A program made the translations under genes and the position numbers. Source: Aricia agestis (taxonomy: Eukaryota; Arthropoda; Insecta; Lepidoptera; Lycaenidae). From it: DNA of 64,000 nucleotides. Location: positions 1,766,001 to 1,830,000 of the forward strand of contig NC_056418.1 of NCBI RefSeq assembly GCF_905147365.1. Reading direction: 5' to 3'. A model generated the notes under the pieces. The model had not been told where the DNA came from. It worked only from the letters and a program-made list of their open reading frames with translations, and did no database searches. This document shows positions 1 through 11,147 of this stretch, piece by piece; the stretch's first letter is position 1, and every line of letters begins with the position of its first letter.

Positions 1-560
1 ATTGAAGATAAGAGTGTGGGAGGTAGGGGGGTGGATTTTCTTTGGCGATTTTCTTTGGTTATCTATTGTCACGTAAACGTTATTTTAACGCAAATAAAAA
101 GATAAAAATTCAAAAAACTTTTGATTTTATGCTTTTTTTCTTTGTCCCGGTTTTGACTAAAGAATCCCGCTTTTTTACTCAAAAAGTTCCAAAGTCCCGA
201 CTTGGCACAAAAAAAATCTGGCAACGCTGATATACCGCGCGTGACATGCCCCCGCGCGCGCGTCTCCACCCGCGTCACCCCCGCTCATACCCACCGCCGC
301 GAGTGACCGTTCTGCAACGATTTGAAATGGGATAAAATATGTCATTAAAAAAAATAACTCATCTCAGAAGAGTATTACTAGCCGCATCTCGCGCTTTGGC
401 CAAGAAATCAATAGGATACTATAGGAACGTCTCCGGAACCGTTACCAAGCAGATGCGCTCGCTGATCAATACAAAGTGTCGTAAAGTGTAGCCATTACAT
501 CGTTTCCTATTAAATTAAAGTCTCAACTTACGTTGTACTTGGTAACCAGTGTGTCTCAAC

Positions 561-788
561 CTACGAATAATAAAAACTAAGGAATCGTAACTCCCATTAG
601 TATGGGAATAGTTTACCGTTTTAAATTTGGTTCCTTTTGATCTGTCATGTAACGTCAGCCTAGTACCGCTCAAGGTCACCTAAATATTGCAAATGTATTG
701 AAATGTGTACCTAAGGTACACTTTTTTGACAAGTATTGTGGAGCATGTTTTTTGACGGAATTACTTTTGCTGTTTTTATTATTCGTAG
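561..788. mobile_element. non-autonomous hAT-like element with 8-bp target duplication
   Basis: The terminal inverted repeats are CTACGAATAATAAAAAC (561-577) and its exact reverse complement (772-788). The flanks are a perfect 8-bp direct repeat GTCTCAAC (553-560 and 789-796). The length is 228 bp and it has no coding capacity. The 8-bp duplication fits hAT superfamily integration. The same 17-bp terminus recurs at 50401-50417. Confidence 0.82.
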
Positions 789-1148
789 GTCTCAACTCTC
801 AACTCATTACAATATACCCCTTTACTACGCCCTATAATAGCTATCTTTAAAATTTTAACAAACATATTTAAGTGACAGTTCAAGTGACAGTTCTTTAGCG
901 GCGTCGCGTTGTGCACTTTTTTGGATGAGTAAAATTAGAGACATGATGAAGCCGGTAACCAACATTTTACAACACAAGAACAAATAGGTACTCATTTTTT
1001 CCCTAATAATTTGAACAAACCTTGTAACTTATCTACTTCATCATCTGGATAATATATGGAACAAAAAAAATGAATAATTTTCATGGTCCGAAAGTCTCCA
1101 TTTATGCACAAAAAAAAAAACGAGAGTTCTCAAATTGTTAGTTAACGG

Positions 1149-1548
1149 CTTCATCAACTCATGTCCTCAATTAAGTATATTAAACTTTCAGGATACGTGT
1201 TCCAATCGAACATTCTCGAAATCGAATCTAGTCTAAAAACTAGATTCTCTGGGTCCGGACCCGTAGCATGGCTACAGTAGAAATACGAAAGTATTTTATT
1301 TGAATTTTTAGGACTACATATGTATAGTCTATATCATAAAGTGGCATTTTAATTGATTTCTTTGTCGATCGGAACGCAACGGCACCTTCAGTTTATCTCC
1401 GCTGTTTTGTCTATACTTTCGTATTTCTACTGTAGCCATGCTACGGGTGCTGGTCTTGTAAAACTAGATTCGATATCGATAATTTTCGATTGGAACACGA
1501 ATCCTGAAAGTTTAATATACTTAATTGAGGACATGAGTTGATGAAGGG
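1149..1548. mobile_element. long foldback element (MITE-like)
   Basis: Two imperfect inverted arms of about 120-140 bp (roughly 1151-1292 and 1420-1547) flank a spacer of about 125 bp. The arms share CTTCATCAACTCATGTCC at the tips and TACTTTCGTATTTCTACTG inside. No target duplication is clear and there is no coding frame. Confidence 0.7.
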
Positions 1549-2119
1549 TGCAGATGCCGCAACTTTTCAGTGGCGTAATCCTTAATCGCGCCTAAATTTG
1601 TCTATACTCTATAGGGATAGAAACTTTTTTATATCCTTATTCAGGACTGAAAGTATCTCCTTACAACATTCCACCAAAAGCTGTTCACCTTAAGCCTAAA
1701 AATGTGACAGACAAACCGGTTTAGACATTAGTGCGGACGTCATCATTTGAACCAATAACACAGCTACTATCTACTTAATGGAATCCTCACTCTCCTGGGC
1801 TAAGTACATCTCTATTACATAACGAGCGAAAGTTCTGATTTCTCGGCGAGAGTTAAAAGTTTTCGTGACCTTTCAATGTTTATTTTTCGTAATTTGTAAC
1901 AGGTTTTGCAAGCGGCATTGCAAATACTGAGGGCAAAAGGTTACATAAATAAAATAAAAGTTTCACAACATTACCAAATGCCACGCCTCCGACTGAATTT
2001 TTAAGTCTTCAGTGTGATTGATGTGAAAGTCCTCCCACGCTCTTACAAAACCTGTTGCCCAATGTTTGGGCATTTGTAAGGATCGGTCCGAAATTGTTAT
2101 GAATATTTGGGATTGTTAC

Positions 2120-2345
2120 ATAATAATAATAAATGCTTTATTCGCACATTAAGGAAATACACAGTACACACTAAAAATAAACAAACAATAAACCAAAAAC
2201 AAAAAAAATGCTGAAGTAAAATATACAAACAAGACAGAAAGAAAAAAACATGTACAAGCTAAAAGCACAAGAACAAAATATTTGATAAAAAATATTCTGA
2301 ATAAAAAAAAATCAGTTTGAGTTTTGAGTTTGAAAATGGCGAAAT
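2120..2345 (-). mobile_element. probable LINE 3'-end fragment
   Basis: ATAATAATAATAAATGCTTT at 2122 reads, on the minus strand, like the (ATT)n tail of a non-LTR element after an A-rich 3' untranslated region. No ORF remains; the minus-strand frame here is a hydrophobic low-complexity chance frame. Confidence 0.35.
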
Positions 2346-3254
2346 GCATTACCACGGCGCAGACACCGCGGTACCTGATCTTCCTGGTCCCTACATGGTA
2401 CCTAATCAGTAATCACTAATGTGTTTTCGAAGAAACACCTCGATAGGGATCTATTCCCGCGTTTATGAATGTTATTTTTAAGTTTGGTCCAGATATTGTC
2501 CGAAACAATAATTATAGGAGATCCTGTGCTTGATTTTTGACCGGTAGTGTCGGTCATCCGTTGCACTGTTACAAGGAAGAGAGAGTGCTCTTGTGTCTTG
2601 CAACGAAAAAGGATGTTAATTGCTTTTTACGATAAATAAGATTGATAAAATATAATAGCAATTACTGTGCTCAGGAATCAAATTTACCTATCTGTTAAAT
2701 TTTGTAGCAACAGTTTGTTTCACATCAAATTTGCTGTTCTTAGAACGGAATAGATTTCTTCACCTCCAAGACTACAGGCACGACAGGCGTCCAAGAAGTG
2801 TGCCACCCAACCGCAGCTCTTCAGTGGTGCCTTCACAGATAGGCAGTTTCCTCGGATGGTTGTTGACGCAAAAATACCAAATATGGTTACACGAAGCTTC
2901 CTAGATTTTGTAATTTCATACGTCAATTCGTTTAATTTAGGAAACAATTTAATCATATCCTTAAAAGCCGTTATGTATACGATAAGAACTCGTATGTTAC
3001 ATAGTAGACGTCATCTCTACAGCAGCTGCTCTGCAAGGAGCAGGGTGTGGCTGGTGGTAAGAAAGTCTAAAGATGTTGGATTTAATAATGCCTTCGAGGA
3101 AAGACTTAATTTTCTCCAGCAGAGGACGCGAGAGGAGCAGAGATCATACCCGGGACCAAAACCATAGCGGGGGAGTGTTGTGACTGCGGTTGTTTGGATA
3201 CGGAAGGTCAAGGCCGCGGGCAGCCGGGAGAGGTTCCGGCCGGGGGGCGCGCCC

Positions 3255-3345
3255 CTCCCCCCATGGGCGTGGCTCTCTCTATAAATAGACTGAGCGCCTC
3301 AGTTTGTCAACACACGCCCACGGCGAGTCCCGAGCGGCGCGGGGC
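3255..3345 (+). promoter_or_regulatory. TATA-containing GC-rich core promoter candidate
   Basis: TATAAATA at 3280-3287 lies in a C/G-rich block (about 3210-3380) with a GGGCGTGGC Sp1/KLF-like box just upstream (near 3265). The motif CTATAAATAG (3279-3288) also matches the MEF2 consensus exactly. TCAGTT follows at 3299-3304, only 21 bp from the TATA start, so the start site is more likely near 3310. No clear donor or coding frame follows. This could be a non-coding RNA start, an alternative promoter, or chance. Confidence 0.35.
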
Positions 3346-4439
3346 GGGGTTGGTGGCAGCGGTGGGAGGGGACGGGGGACGGAGTACTCCTCTTTCTTGG
3401 AAATTTTGAAATCGTATTTTCTCGGAAAGTGATTTAATGTTGCAGCTTAAGCGATCAATACTTTTTAAATTAAGTACCAAAACACGTGTACGTTTGAGAC
3501 GAACTTGATTAATTTATGTTTTTCATTTACTGGGGAATTATTATCAGTATTATTATTTCAGTCGTTTCGAATAAAACGGGATTTTATGATTTCTTTAATT
3601 TGAGTAGTCCGAGACTGACATCTCGTTAAGACCCTGGTCACAAATAATAGAAAGTAGAAACTAATATAAATTATCTTTTAATAAAAACAATAATTAGATC
3701 AACGGCAGATTTTAATTTCGTCAGATGATTTTTACCCAAGAAACATTTTTGCCAGGTTTTGAATGAAAAAGCCAATTTAATTCTAAGGCAAAAGTTATCT
3801 GTCGATTGAAAAAACCGGCATAAGTTACGGTACCCTAAAATATAAAGACGTGACATACAAAAAATACACGAAAACCTGGTCAACTTATAATTATTCAACA
3901 TGGAAAATAAAACCTTTTCAAATAAACTTTTTACGAATTATGTTACAAACAAAAAGCGATAATTGCATTTTCCGTATGTAGGCCACGCTCCCCGTGGCGG
4001 CGCTCACTAGATCATGTCACACCACCGTCACCACCCCACGGCTCCAGGCCGCTGTAAACTCATCAAATTAAACTTTCATATCACTTTCTCTACTGCTTTT
4101 TTCTCTGTTTCGATACTCTGTCTGTATATTCTAGATATGCTTCGCCCTCGTGATCATCTTCTCTTGTAACCCCTTTTTCGCATTAAAAAGTAGCCCATGT
4201 CCTCCCGATTGTCTACTTTTAAAGATACAAACAAAGGGACAGACAAAAAGCTACTTTGATTTGTTCTATGTATTGATATTGATAATTCTACTCCTTTAAT
4301 TTTTATGGAGCTTCAAATGACTCAATGGAAATTTATTTACGTTAAATTACTTAGCAGAAAATTTTCGCCGAGTCGCATGGCAACGGTTAATTTATTATGT
4401 GTACGCCTTAAATCTAAAAATAGCATCAACCCTCGCACT

Positions 4440-4560
4440 TACATAATTGTTGTTGGGAGGCTGTGTCCCACCCCGAGCCGCGGGCGGCTCCGGCGACAGT
4501 CGGCGCTCAAACACCGCACCGAGCGGACGTCCGCCGTAGATCGCCGCTTCGACTTAATTT
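4440..4560. other. GC-rich block of unknown role
   Basis: A 120-bp C/G-rich patch in AT-rich DNA with repeated CGGCG/CCGCC words and no recognised repeat. CTAAAAATAG, a MEF2-consensus match, lies just upstream at 4414-4423. No splice signals frame it convincingly. Confidence 0.15.
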
Positions 4561-5159
4561 ATGACTACCCCGCACTCTAAAATGTTGAGTCGCATCTTGA
4601 GACTATTGCTCGAGTGAGTGCACGCATGGTTAAAAAAAACAAAATGTCCGTGAAAGGGAAAGCTCCTGCAACAGGTAATTGTAGTTTATATATCTAATAA
4701 GTCTTGCCTAATATCTTTAAACTTCCGCTATAATAAAACTTTTTTTTCATCAAAATCAAATACTTTTTTCACAATTATCGGTATGTCTGTCTAATCGAAA
4801 CTTAGTGCTGGCGCAGCACCGCTGTAGAACCTCTTGGGGCTGAATGCGAAATAAAATATTATAATCTGACGGAAAATATCATGTTTTTGTAACATATTTG
4901 GCCCCGCACCAACAACTGAGTTAGCATGAGACTGAGATAGTATTACCGTGCTTTTACGTACGTTATAATACTTTTTATCGTTATTTTATCTACAATTTAC
5001 TTTAAAGTAATAATTAAACATAATTACTACTGTCAGTCCATAAAAACCACCAACCGTTACAGTTGTAATGTTTTGTGTTATTTGCAAAAGAAATTATTTC
5101 AGGAACTAAACATTTTGCTGGAACAAAAACTTTCTGTAACCTCCTCCAGTTTCGAGCAA

Positions 5160-5372
5160 TCTTTTTTCGTGATTTGTATTGGCAAGCGCCCCAGCGATAT
5201 GAATTTTCCCATACAAAAAAAAAGTTTTTTTTTGTATATCTTTTTAAGAAAAAAGAAAGTTACTCTTTCAGCGTTGTTTTTACTTTCACCACTCACAGTA
5301 AACTCTATACAGAGGACTTAATGCACACACAAAATATTATCGCTTTGTTTTGTTATTCCCTGTATATTTTTT
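5160..5372. mobile_element. foldback MITE, GGTGTAACAAAA family (degenerate)
   Basis: The right half keeps the family signature (CTTTCAGCG, CACAGTAAACTC, CACACAAAATATTATCGC, TTGTTTTGTTATTCCCTGTAT). The left half is diverged around a TTGTATTGGCAAGCGCCCC segment. Related copies lie at 8881, 9100-9502, 29342, 30242, 44466, 45079 and 45479. Confidence 0.55.
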
Positions 5373-6016
5373 TGTATTTTTAAATGTAGCTAATTTATCA
5401 TGTAACTACAGCTCTGCAAAGTTACATTAAATACATTATAATGGTCCTCGTTACGTTTTTATGTTTTGTAAGATAATTTTATTAATTAGTAATTACCTTC
5501 ATAGAGGGTCATATTTCAAGTTTCTTATTTCCGAAAAAATTGCAAAAACATAAGAGCGTGCGTGAGTAGCTGCGTAAGAAATTAGCAAAAAATACGGACT
5601 ATTTAAACTTGCGTACGAATTTTGCAGAAGCGTCTAGAATTTAGATTTTAGAGTCTATACTCTACATCAGTCATTCTCAATGTGTGCTCCGCGGAAACCT
5701 AGAGCTCGGCAAGCATGCCTAGCATACGCCAACGAGATATCTCACTCTCGAGATAATTAAAAACTACTCGTCTCATAATGTCAAAATCTCGACATTATCT
5801 CGACAAAACTCTACTCTTTCGCGTAGGTGCCTACATAATATTAATAAAGATGCAATAGTTGATTGCTACCATCTCAATATACTTTGTTATCGAAACTGAA
5901 TAAACAAATCATAGTTTATTTAAAAAGATGACTTAAATAATGAAGGACGGTCGTCGCCTCCACTGAGTGTGGCGCCTCATCTATATTTGATCTAGTGACA
6001 AATCTATATTATACGT

Positions 6017-6270
6017 TTTTTATGAAATAAGGGGGCAAACGAGCAAACGGGTCACCTGATGGAAAGCAACTTCCGTCGCCCATGGACGCTCGCAGCATCA
6101 GAAGAGCTGCAGGTGCGTTGCCGGCCTTTTAAGAGGGAATAGGGTAATAGGGGAGGGTAGGGAAGGGAATAGGGTAGGGGATTGGGCCTCTGGTAAACTC
6201 ACTCACTCGGCGAAACACAGCGCTTGCGCTGTTTCACGCCGGTTTTCTGTGAGAACATGGTATTTCTCCG
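6017..6270 (-). mobile_element. poly(A) SINE-like element, copy 1
   Basis: The minus-strand copy begins with a T-rich tail complement and GAAATAAGGGGGCAAACGAG, then GCCCATGGACGCTCGCAGC, a GGGAATAGGG-rich variable tract, and CACTCACTCGGCGAAACAC. The same order of blocks occurs eight times in the window in both orientations, with A-rich 3' ends on full copies, as expected for a retroposed SINE. Confidence 0.8.
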
Positions 6271-6489
6271 TAAATGCGAAATGCGCGTCTGTTACCTAAT
6301 ATACATACATATAATATTAATATTAGTATGCATGATACTAACTTGAGAGAATGCTACCTACCAGACACTATTAAATCTGCAAGCGACATGTAGGTATGAT
6401 AGTTTTTCCTCAAACTTAACGTCGGTAACTCGAAACTCAAAGTCACCGAGGCTGAAAACTTGCATTCTATTAATAAAACTATGTATATT

Positions 6490-6664
6490 ATGACGTTCGC
6501 AAATCGCGCGGGCACTGTACATTTTCCCGCAACAAAAGTATCCTTGATATTCCCGGGCCTTAAAGTATCTCCATACCAAATCACATCTAAATCGTTTCAG
6601 CCGTTTAGGCGTGAAGAAGTAACAGACAGACACAATTTCACGTTAATAATAATATTAGTAAGGA
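6490..6664 (-). mobile_element. Helitron-like non-autonomous fragment
   Basis: It has CGCGCGGGCACTGTACATTT, a CCCGGGCCTTAAAGTATCTC segment, GGCGTGAAGAAGTAACAGAC and a degenerate AATAATATTAGTAAGGA end. This matches the block order of better copies at 19120 and 58609. No coding sequence remains. Confidence 0.6.
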
Positions 6665-6778
6665 CGTGTTTCTTTGTTAAAATGAAATGTTACGTAAATC
6701 TTTACAGAGATATTATCGAAGATCAAAATTCCTGTATCCATTTATCAAACATTCTCATTTTTCACCTTATTTTAATGT

Positions 6779-6984
6779 TTTTTATAAAATAATGCGGGCA
6801 AACAAGTAAACGTGTCACCTAATGGAAAGCAACTACCATCGCCCATGGACGCTCGCAAGTCGGAATTCGGAACATCAGAAGAGCTGCGGGGGTGCCTTGC
6901 CGGCCTTTTAAGAGGGAATACGCTCTCTTCTTCTGTTTGCAGGTCGTATTGGTCCGGAAATACTGCTGGCGACAGTTCGTTCCA
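6779..6984 (-). mobile_element. poly(A) SINE-like element, copy 2 (diverged)
   Basis: ATGCGGGCAAACAAGTAAAC, GCCCATGGACGCTCGCAAG and GCCGGCCTTTTAAGAGGGAA match the SINE family. The variable tract is replaced by CGCTCTCTTCTTCTG and a GTCCGGAAATACTGC segment, so this is a subfamily variant or a truncated copy. Confidence 0.65.
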
Positions 6985-7278
6985 GAGTTATTTATATTCA
7001 ATAATGTGTATGACTTAAAGAAGGTACAATTACTGTTAACAGTAAGTAGCGTTCAATTAAAAAAGAAATAATTTTGCCGCGATTTTGAGAGGTTGCCAAA
7101 CCGAAACTTTATATTTTATAGATTAAAATGTGAGTATACAGTCAACTACGATGAGTAACTGACAAGTGTTCCTCCAGCCAGTTGTCTATTTCGAAGTTGC
7201 CGTGTCACGGTTGACTCACTGGGAAGTCCGTCTTCCGAGTGTTTGCGTCAGAACACCACCAATATAGTGCCACTGACT

Positions 7279-7682
7279 CAGGGCCAGACCGTGAGTTTAG
7301 GGGGCCCAGGGCTAATGCTACTTGCTGCCGCATTCAGAGACGAATATTAATCACTTAATTTTAATTAATTAAATGAAGATTAATTGAACATAATCTCCAT
7401 ACATTATATTATGTCAACCTCTTCATTAATTTAATGGGTTTCATTAATCGTAGGATAAAGAAATGGATTCTTTCGCATCACCGTTTATTTTTGACTTGGA
7501 CTTAGCCGGGGGCCTCTTGAATTCAGGGGGCCCTGGACTAAACTGCAAAAAGTTATATAATTCATTAAAATTATGGATTATGTCGCATTATTTTAGTAAA
7601 AAATAAATTAAAGTAAAAATAGCCCTTGTATTCATGGGGCCCTGGGCTATGCCCAAAAAACCATATGGTAGATACGGCTCTG
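7279..7682. mobile_element. non-autonomous hAT-like element, 8-bp TSD
   Basis: The ends are CAGGGCCAGACCGTG on the left and the complement of CAGAGCCGTATCTACC on the right, flanked by CACTGACT (7271-7278) and CTCTGACT (7683-7690), one mismatch. Inside, GGGGGCCC motifs repeat near both ends and in the middle. Length is 404 bp with no transposase frame. Confidence 0.62.
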
Positions 7683-8187
7683 CTCTGACTCGTATGTGGT
7701 TTGTAATATGATCGTATCGTCCTTACCTCTTACCGCAGCGAGTTTACTGAACTGTTGATTTGTAAAGGGTTTTCTGTATGACCCAGAAAGGCTTAATGAG
7801 TTCGATCTGTGATCCTTTATTCTTGTTTTAGGTAAGTCAGAACATTGTTCTATTCTTTTGGTTGTTTTTTTTCTCACGTTTCAGATTTTGGTCCTTAGCA
7901 TCTATTTAATGAGGGTTCATATTTTCTTAAGTTCGTGACATACGACAGCTTTTTGACACGACAATTGACACGAAATACCCTATTGCTACTTAGCTCTTCC
8001 TGGCGGTAGGTGGTAGTAGTAAAGCCTTGAAAAATTCTTATTGATTTTGTAAATACATACGAATTCAACAGGCGGCGCGTGAGACTCGCATCTGCCGCCT
8101 AGCTGCAAATGAACATCAAAAATCCTCGTAGCATTTTCATGTCGTTTCTTTTGGACTTGCATTCAGAAAAGATGTAAATATACAGTG

Positions 8188-8399
8188 TGTTAGTATGAAC
8201 ACCGTTAACCTTGAAACCATGAAATGAGCCCGTCAAAATGAACAACTTTTTTATGAGTACAATGCTGGGAACTCAAAAAAAAAGCCGTCTTCATACCCAT
8301 ACGGATGCCCGGATCGGCAATTTGTTCTCCTATAGAAAAAGTTGATCATTTTGACGGGCTCATTTGATGGTTTCAAGGATAACGGTGTTTACACTAACA
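8188..8399. mobile_element. MITE with long inverted repeats
   Basis: Inverted arms of about 65 bp begin TGTTAGTATGAACACCGTTA on the left and are mirrored on the right by AACGGTGTTTACACTAACA, continuing through CTTGAAACCAT and GAGCCCGTCAAAATGA. The target duplication is not clear. It is 212 bp and non-coding. Confidence 0.78.
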
Positions 8400-8880
8400 T
8401 CTTATAATATAACAGCAGGCTGAGAAGCCATTAAAATTATGCTTTCTTATGCTGTCTTTATTGCATTGGTTCCGAGATCCTCCTTCCCCCAGCAATTAAA
8501 ATTACAAGTTCAAATTATTTTTATTATGTGAATGTAATTTAATTTCAAAACAGCAGAAGCTGCTACCGCCGCCCGCCCGCTGCCCTTCGCAAGCGCGCGA
8601 TAAAATTACATAAAGGTAATAAAATATTTACAACTCGTAATAATGGAGTTGAAATATTAAAATTGAATATTATGTTATAATAATCGCAGGGGTCGGTGTT
8701 ATTTTATAACTACTTAGATAATAAAATCTTAGTTTTTAAACTAATGTTTATATAAACTAGACAAAAAATCGAAGCGCGGCTATTATTTTAATTAAAATTT
8801 AACTATGTGATTTGAATTTTTATAAGTATTATTTAATTTGCACACACACCTAATCTACATTTATTACATTACGGAAGTTA

Positions 8881-9502
8881 TACAAGGTGTAACAAAACAT
8901 AGTTATAATACTTTAGGGTGTGCATGAGTCCCGTGTTGAGGGGCAGCGGTGAAAGAGTAACTTTTGTATGGGAAAACTCATGACGCTCGCGCTGGCGCGC
9001 TTGCCTATACAAATCACAAATACATTTTTGCTCTTTCAGCGCTGCTACTTTCACAGTGATCTCTGTATTAATGGACACACTCTTAAGTAACTATTATTTA
9101 TCAGTGTCCTTAAGGGTGTGTCCATTATGCAGAGATATTTAAGTTTGTTTTGTTACACTCTGTATAATGTAATTCATTTCCCAGAGGCTACTAATCTGGT
9201 AATGGTAAATAAAAATTGTAGTCTCTATCAAATATCTGTTTGCTCTTTGTTCAGTGTTATTCTGTGCTCTATGAAAATTTTTGTATGGGCAAGTGCTCCA
9301 GCAGAGTTATGATTTACCCGTACAAAAATTAAATAAAAAGGGTCTTTCAGCGATGCAGCGTTGCTATTCTCTTATCAGTTATCTCATATCTGTTACTTTC
9401 ACAGTGAACTCTATAAACTATTTAAAGGGGGTAATCACTGTACTCTGTTCACACCCTATAGTGTGATCACTAATCAGTTTATTGTGTTACACCCTGTAAT
9501 TT
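8881..9502. mobile_element. two adjoining GGTGTAACAAAA-family foldback MITEs
   Basis: One copy opens with ACAAGGTGTAACAAAACATA near 8882 and closes near 9090. A second closes at about 9502 with TTGTGTTACACCCTGT, and a third terminus (TTGTTTTGTTACACTCTGT) lies at 9147-9165. Shared internal words are CTTTCAGCG and TTTCACAGTGA. The arrangement suggests insertion of one copy into or next to another. Confidence 0.65.
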
Positions 9503-9584
9503 TAAAGATATTTTTTTGTTTAAACGCGCTAATCTCACGATCTACTCGACCGATTTGTATGCAAATAAAGATTTTGCTACTAGA

Positions 9585-9941
9585 TGACTACTAGACTAGA
9601 CTATGGAAAATTCGTTTTTCGCTCGAAAACCGTTTTCTCGAAAAATTTTCCAGTAAGTATAAAAGTGTACTATTTCCTTGAGGGCCGGTTTTAGCACTAC
9701 CAGCACCTTGGGCGAGAACTCTTCGGCGCCCAGGGTGCTGGTAGTGCTGAAAAATTTGGCGCCCCTTTTGTTTGGCTTCAGCACCCCTTTTTATCCGGCG
9801 CCCGGTCGCTATCCCCCCCCCCTTAAGGCCGCTACTGATTTCCTTTTCCGGGATTAAAAATATGTTGATACCAACTTTCGACAACAGACAGACAGAAAGA
9901 CAGACAACACTTTCGCATTTATATTATTAGCATGGATATGG
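9585..9941 (-). mobile_element. Helitron-like element interrupted by a hAT element
   Basis: The minus-strand copy has a diverged CTAGATGACTACTAG terminus near 9588, then GACAGACAGAAAGACAGACA and CACTTTCGCATTTATATTAT at about 9884-9931. The hAT element at 9680-9837 splits it. The minus-strand open frames here span both elements and are not genes. Confidence 0.55.
9680..9837. mobile_element. small hAT-like element nested in a Helitron-like copy
   Basis: It is flanked by perfect ATTTCCTT direct repeats (9672-9679 and 9838-9845). Inside the left end, GGGCCGGTTTTAGCACTACC is followed by a self-complementary copy (CAGCACCTTGGGCG and CGCCCAGGGTGCTG). The right end GGCCGCTACTG fits a CAG-type hAT terminus; the first left base has mutated to G. 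Confidence 0.62.
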
Positions 9942-10389
9942 ATTCTATGCTATGTATGTAAAATCTATGATTAGCCGTCTCCTGCGCTTCCGTCTTCTGT
10001 GTTTTGTTTTGAGTCTGGTGGCGCCGGTGACTGGCCACCGCTGACGGGGTGACGGGCTGACGGGCTAATTATATCTGGTGTTCCGTGTTACTCACCTATG
10101 TCGCCACCTTACATCAGCTCGGTCGACAGATTAGTGATTCTGATACAGTCTTACGTTCGTCTGCTTAAGATAAACAGGGAAGTGTAGTTTTTTTATTGCA
10201 CCTTTTTTATTTTTGCACATAACAAGGTTATGAAGGCTTTTGGGTTATGCAGACAAGGCGAAGTAGATAAAATTAATAATTTTGTTGTTTCTTCACAATT
10301 TTATCAATGATAGAGTACGAACAGTCTTGTACGACGAAGTACAAGAAGTTCTGTGTGTGTCAGAAAATTAAAAAAAACACCTCACGTAA

Positions 10390-10448
10390 ATTGTAAGACC
10401 TTTTGTACCACATTTATGCAATAAATTATTCTATTCTATTCTATTCTA
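10390..10448. repeat. ATTCT microsatellite, probable LINE tail
   Basis: GCAATAAA is followed by a run of ATTCT units (about 10428-10447). A polyadenylation-like signal followed directly by a short tandem repeat is typical of a non-LTR element tail. Confidence 0.5.
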
Positions 10449-10982
10449 AAATCTGGACGCCCCATAAGACGATGGAAAAAAATTATTTTAACGGAATTAA
10501 CCCTCAAGGGCCTCCTTAGTCGTTCCTAGGTGCTATAGCAGTTTGATGTATTTTGAAATTATTGATCCTTAATTTGTGACTGGAAAAAATATAGATCTAA
10601 ATTGGTATTTTTTCACTTATAAGACTAGGTGCATACTAATTTCTTCAATACTTTGTTCAGAAGCATCCTAAATGACGAAATATAGCAATGAAATTATAAA
10701 AACATAATTTTCAAAACACTGATATTCCCGAAGAAACTATCGGTCAGCAGGCGCCATGCCCGTGTTTTTCATAATAAATGTGAGTGAAAATGGATGGTTT
10801 AATGGATACACGGTGCGTAATCCTGATCTGGCATACGATCAAGATCCGCCGGCTCCAGTCAAGGCGACGATATATTGGTGACCGAGAGCCGGCGCCGTGG
10901 ACGTCGCCACCTATTCGTCATGCAGTCAATAGAAACAGAAGACGAGTATACGCTCTGCGCTAATAATTCTGTAAGTTGCTAT

Positions 10983-11147
10983 CAGTAACGGCGTTAGGGG
11001 GGGCGACGCTAGGCAACCGTCCAGGGCGCCGTATACAAAGAGGGCCGAAGGCAGACAAAAAGTGACGCCTGCGGTATTTAGCTCTACCAGCATCTGGGCG
11101 CTAAAGAAATCCCGCCCAGGGAGTTGGTAGTGCTAAAACCGGCACTG
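10983..11147. mobile_element. small hAT-like element with 8-bp TSD
   Basis: The left end CAGTAACGGCGTTAG and the right end (complement of CAGTGCCGGTTTTAGC) are flanked by GTTGCTAT (10975-10982) and GTTGCTAC (11148-11155), one mismatch. The interior holds a CACTACCAACTCCCTGGGCG-type stem related to that in the element at 9680, so the two are probably one family. Confidence 0.66.
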
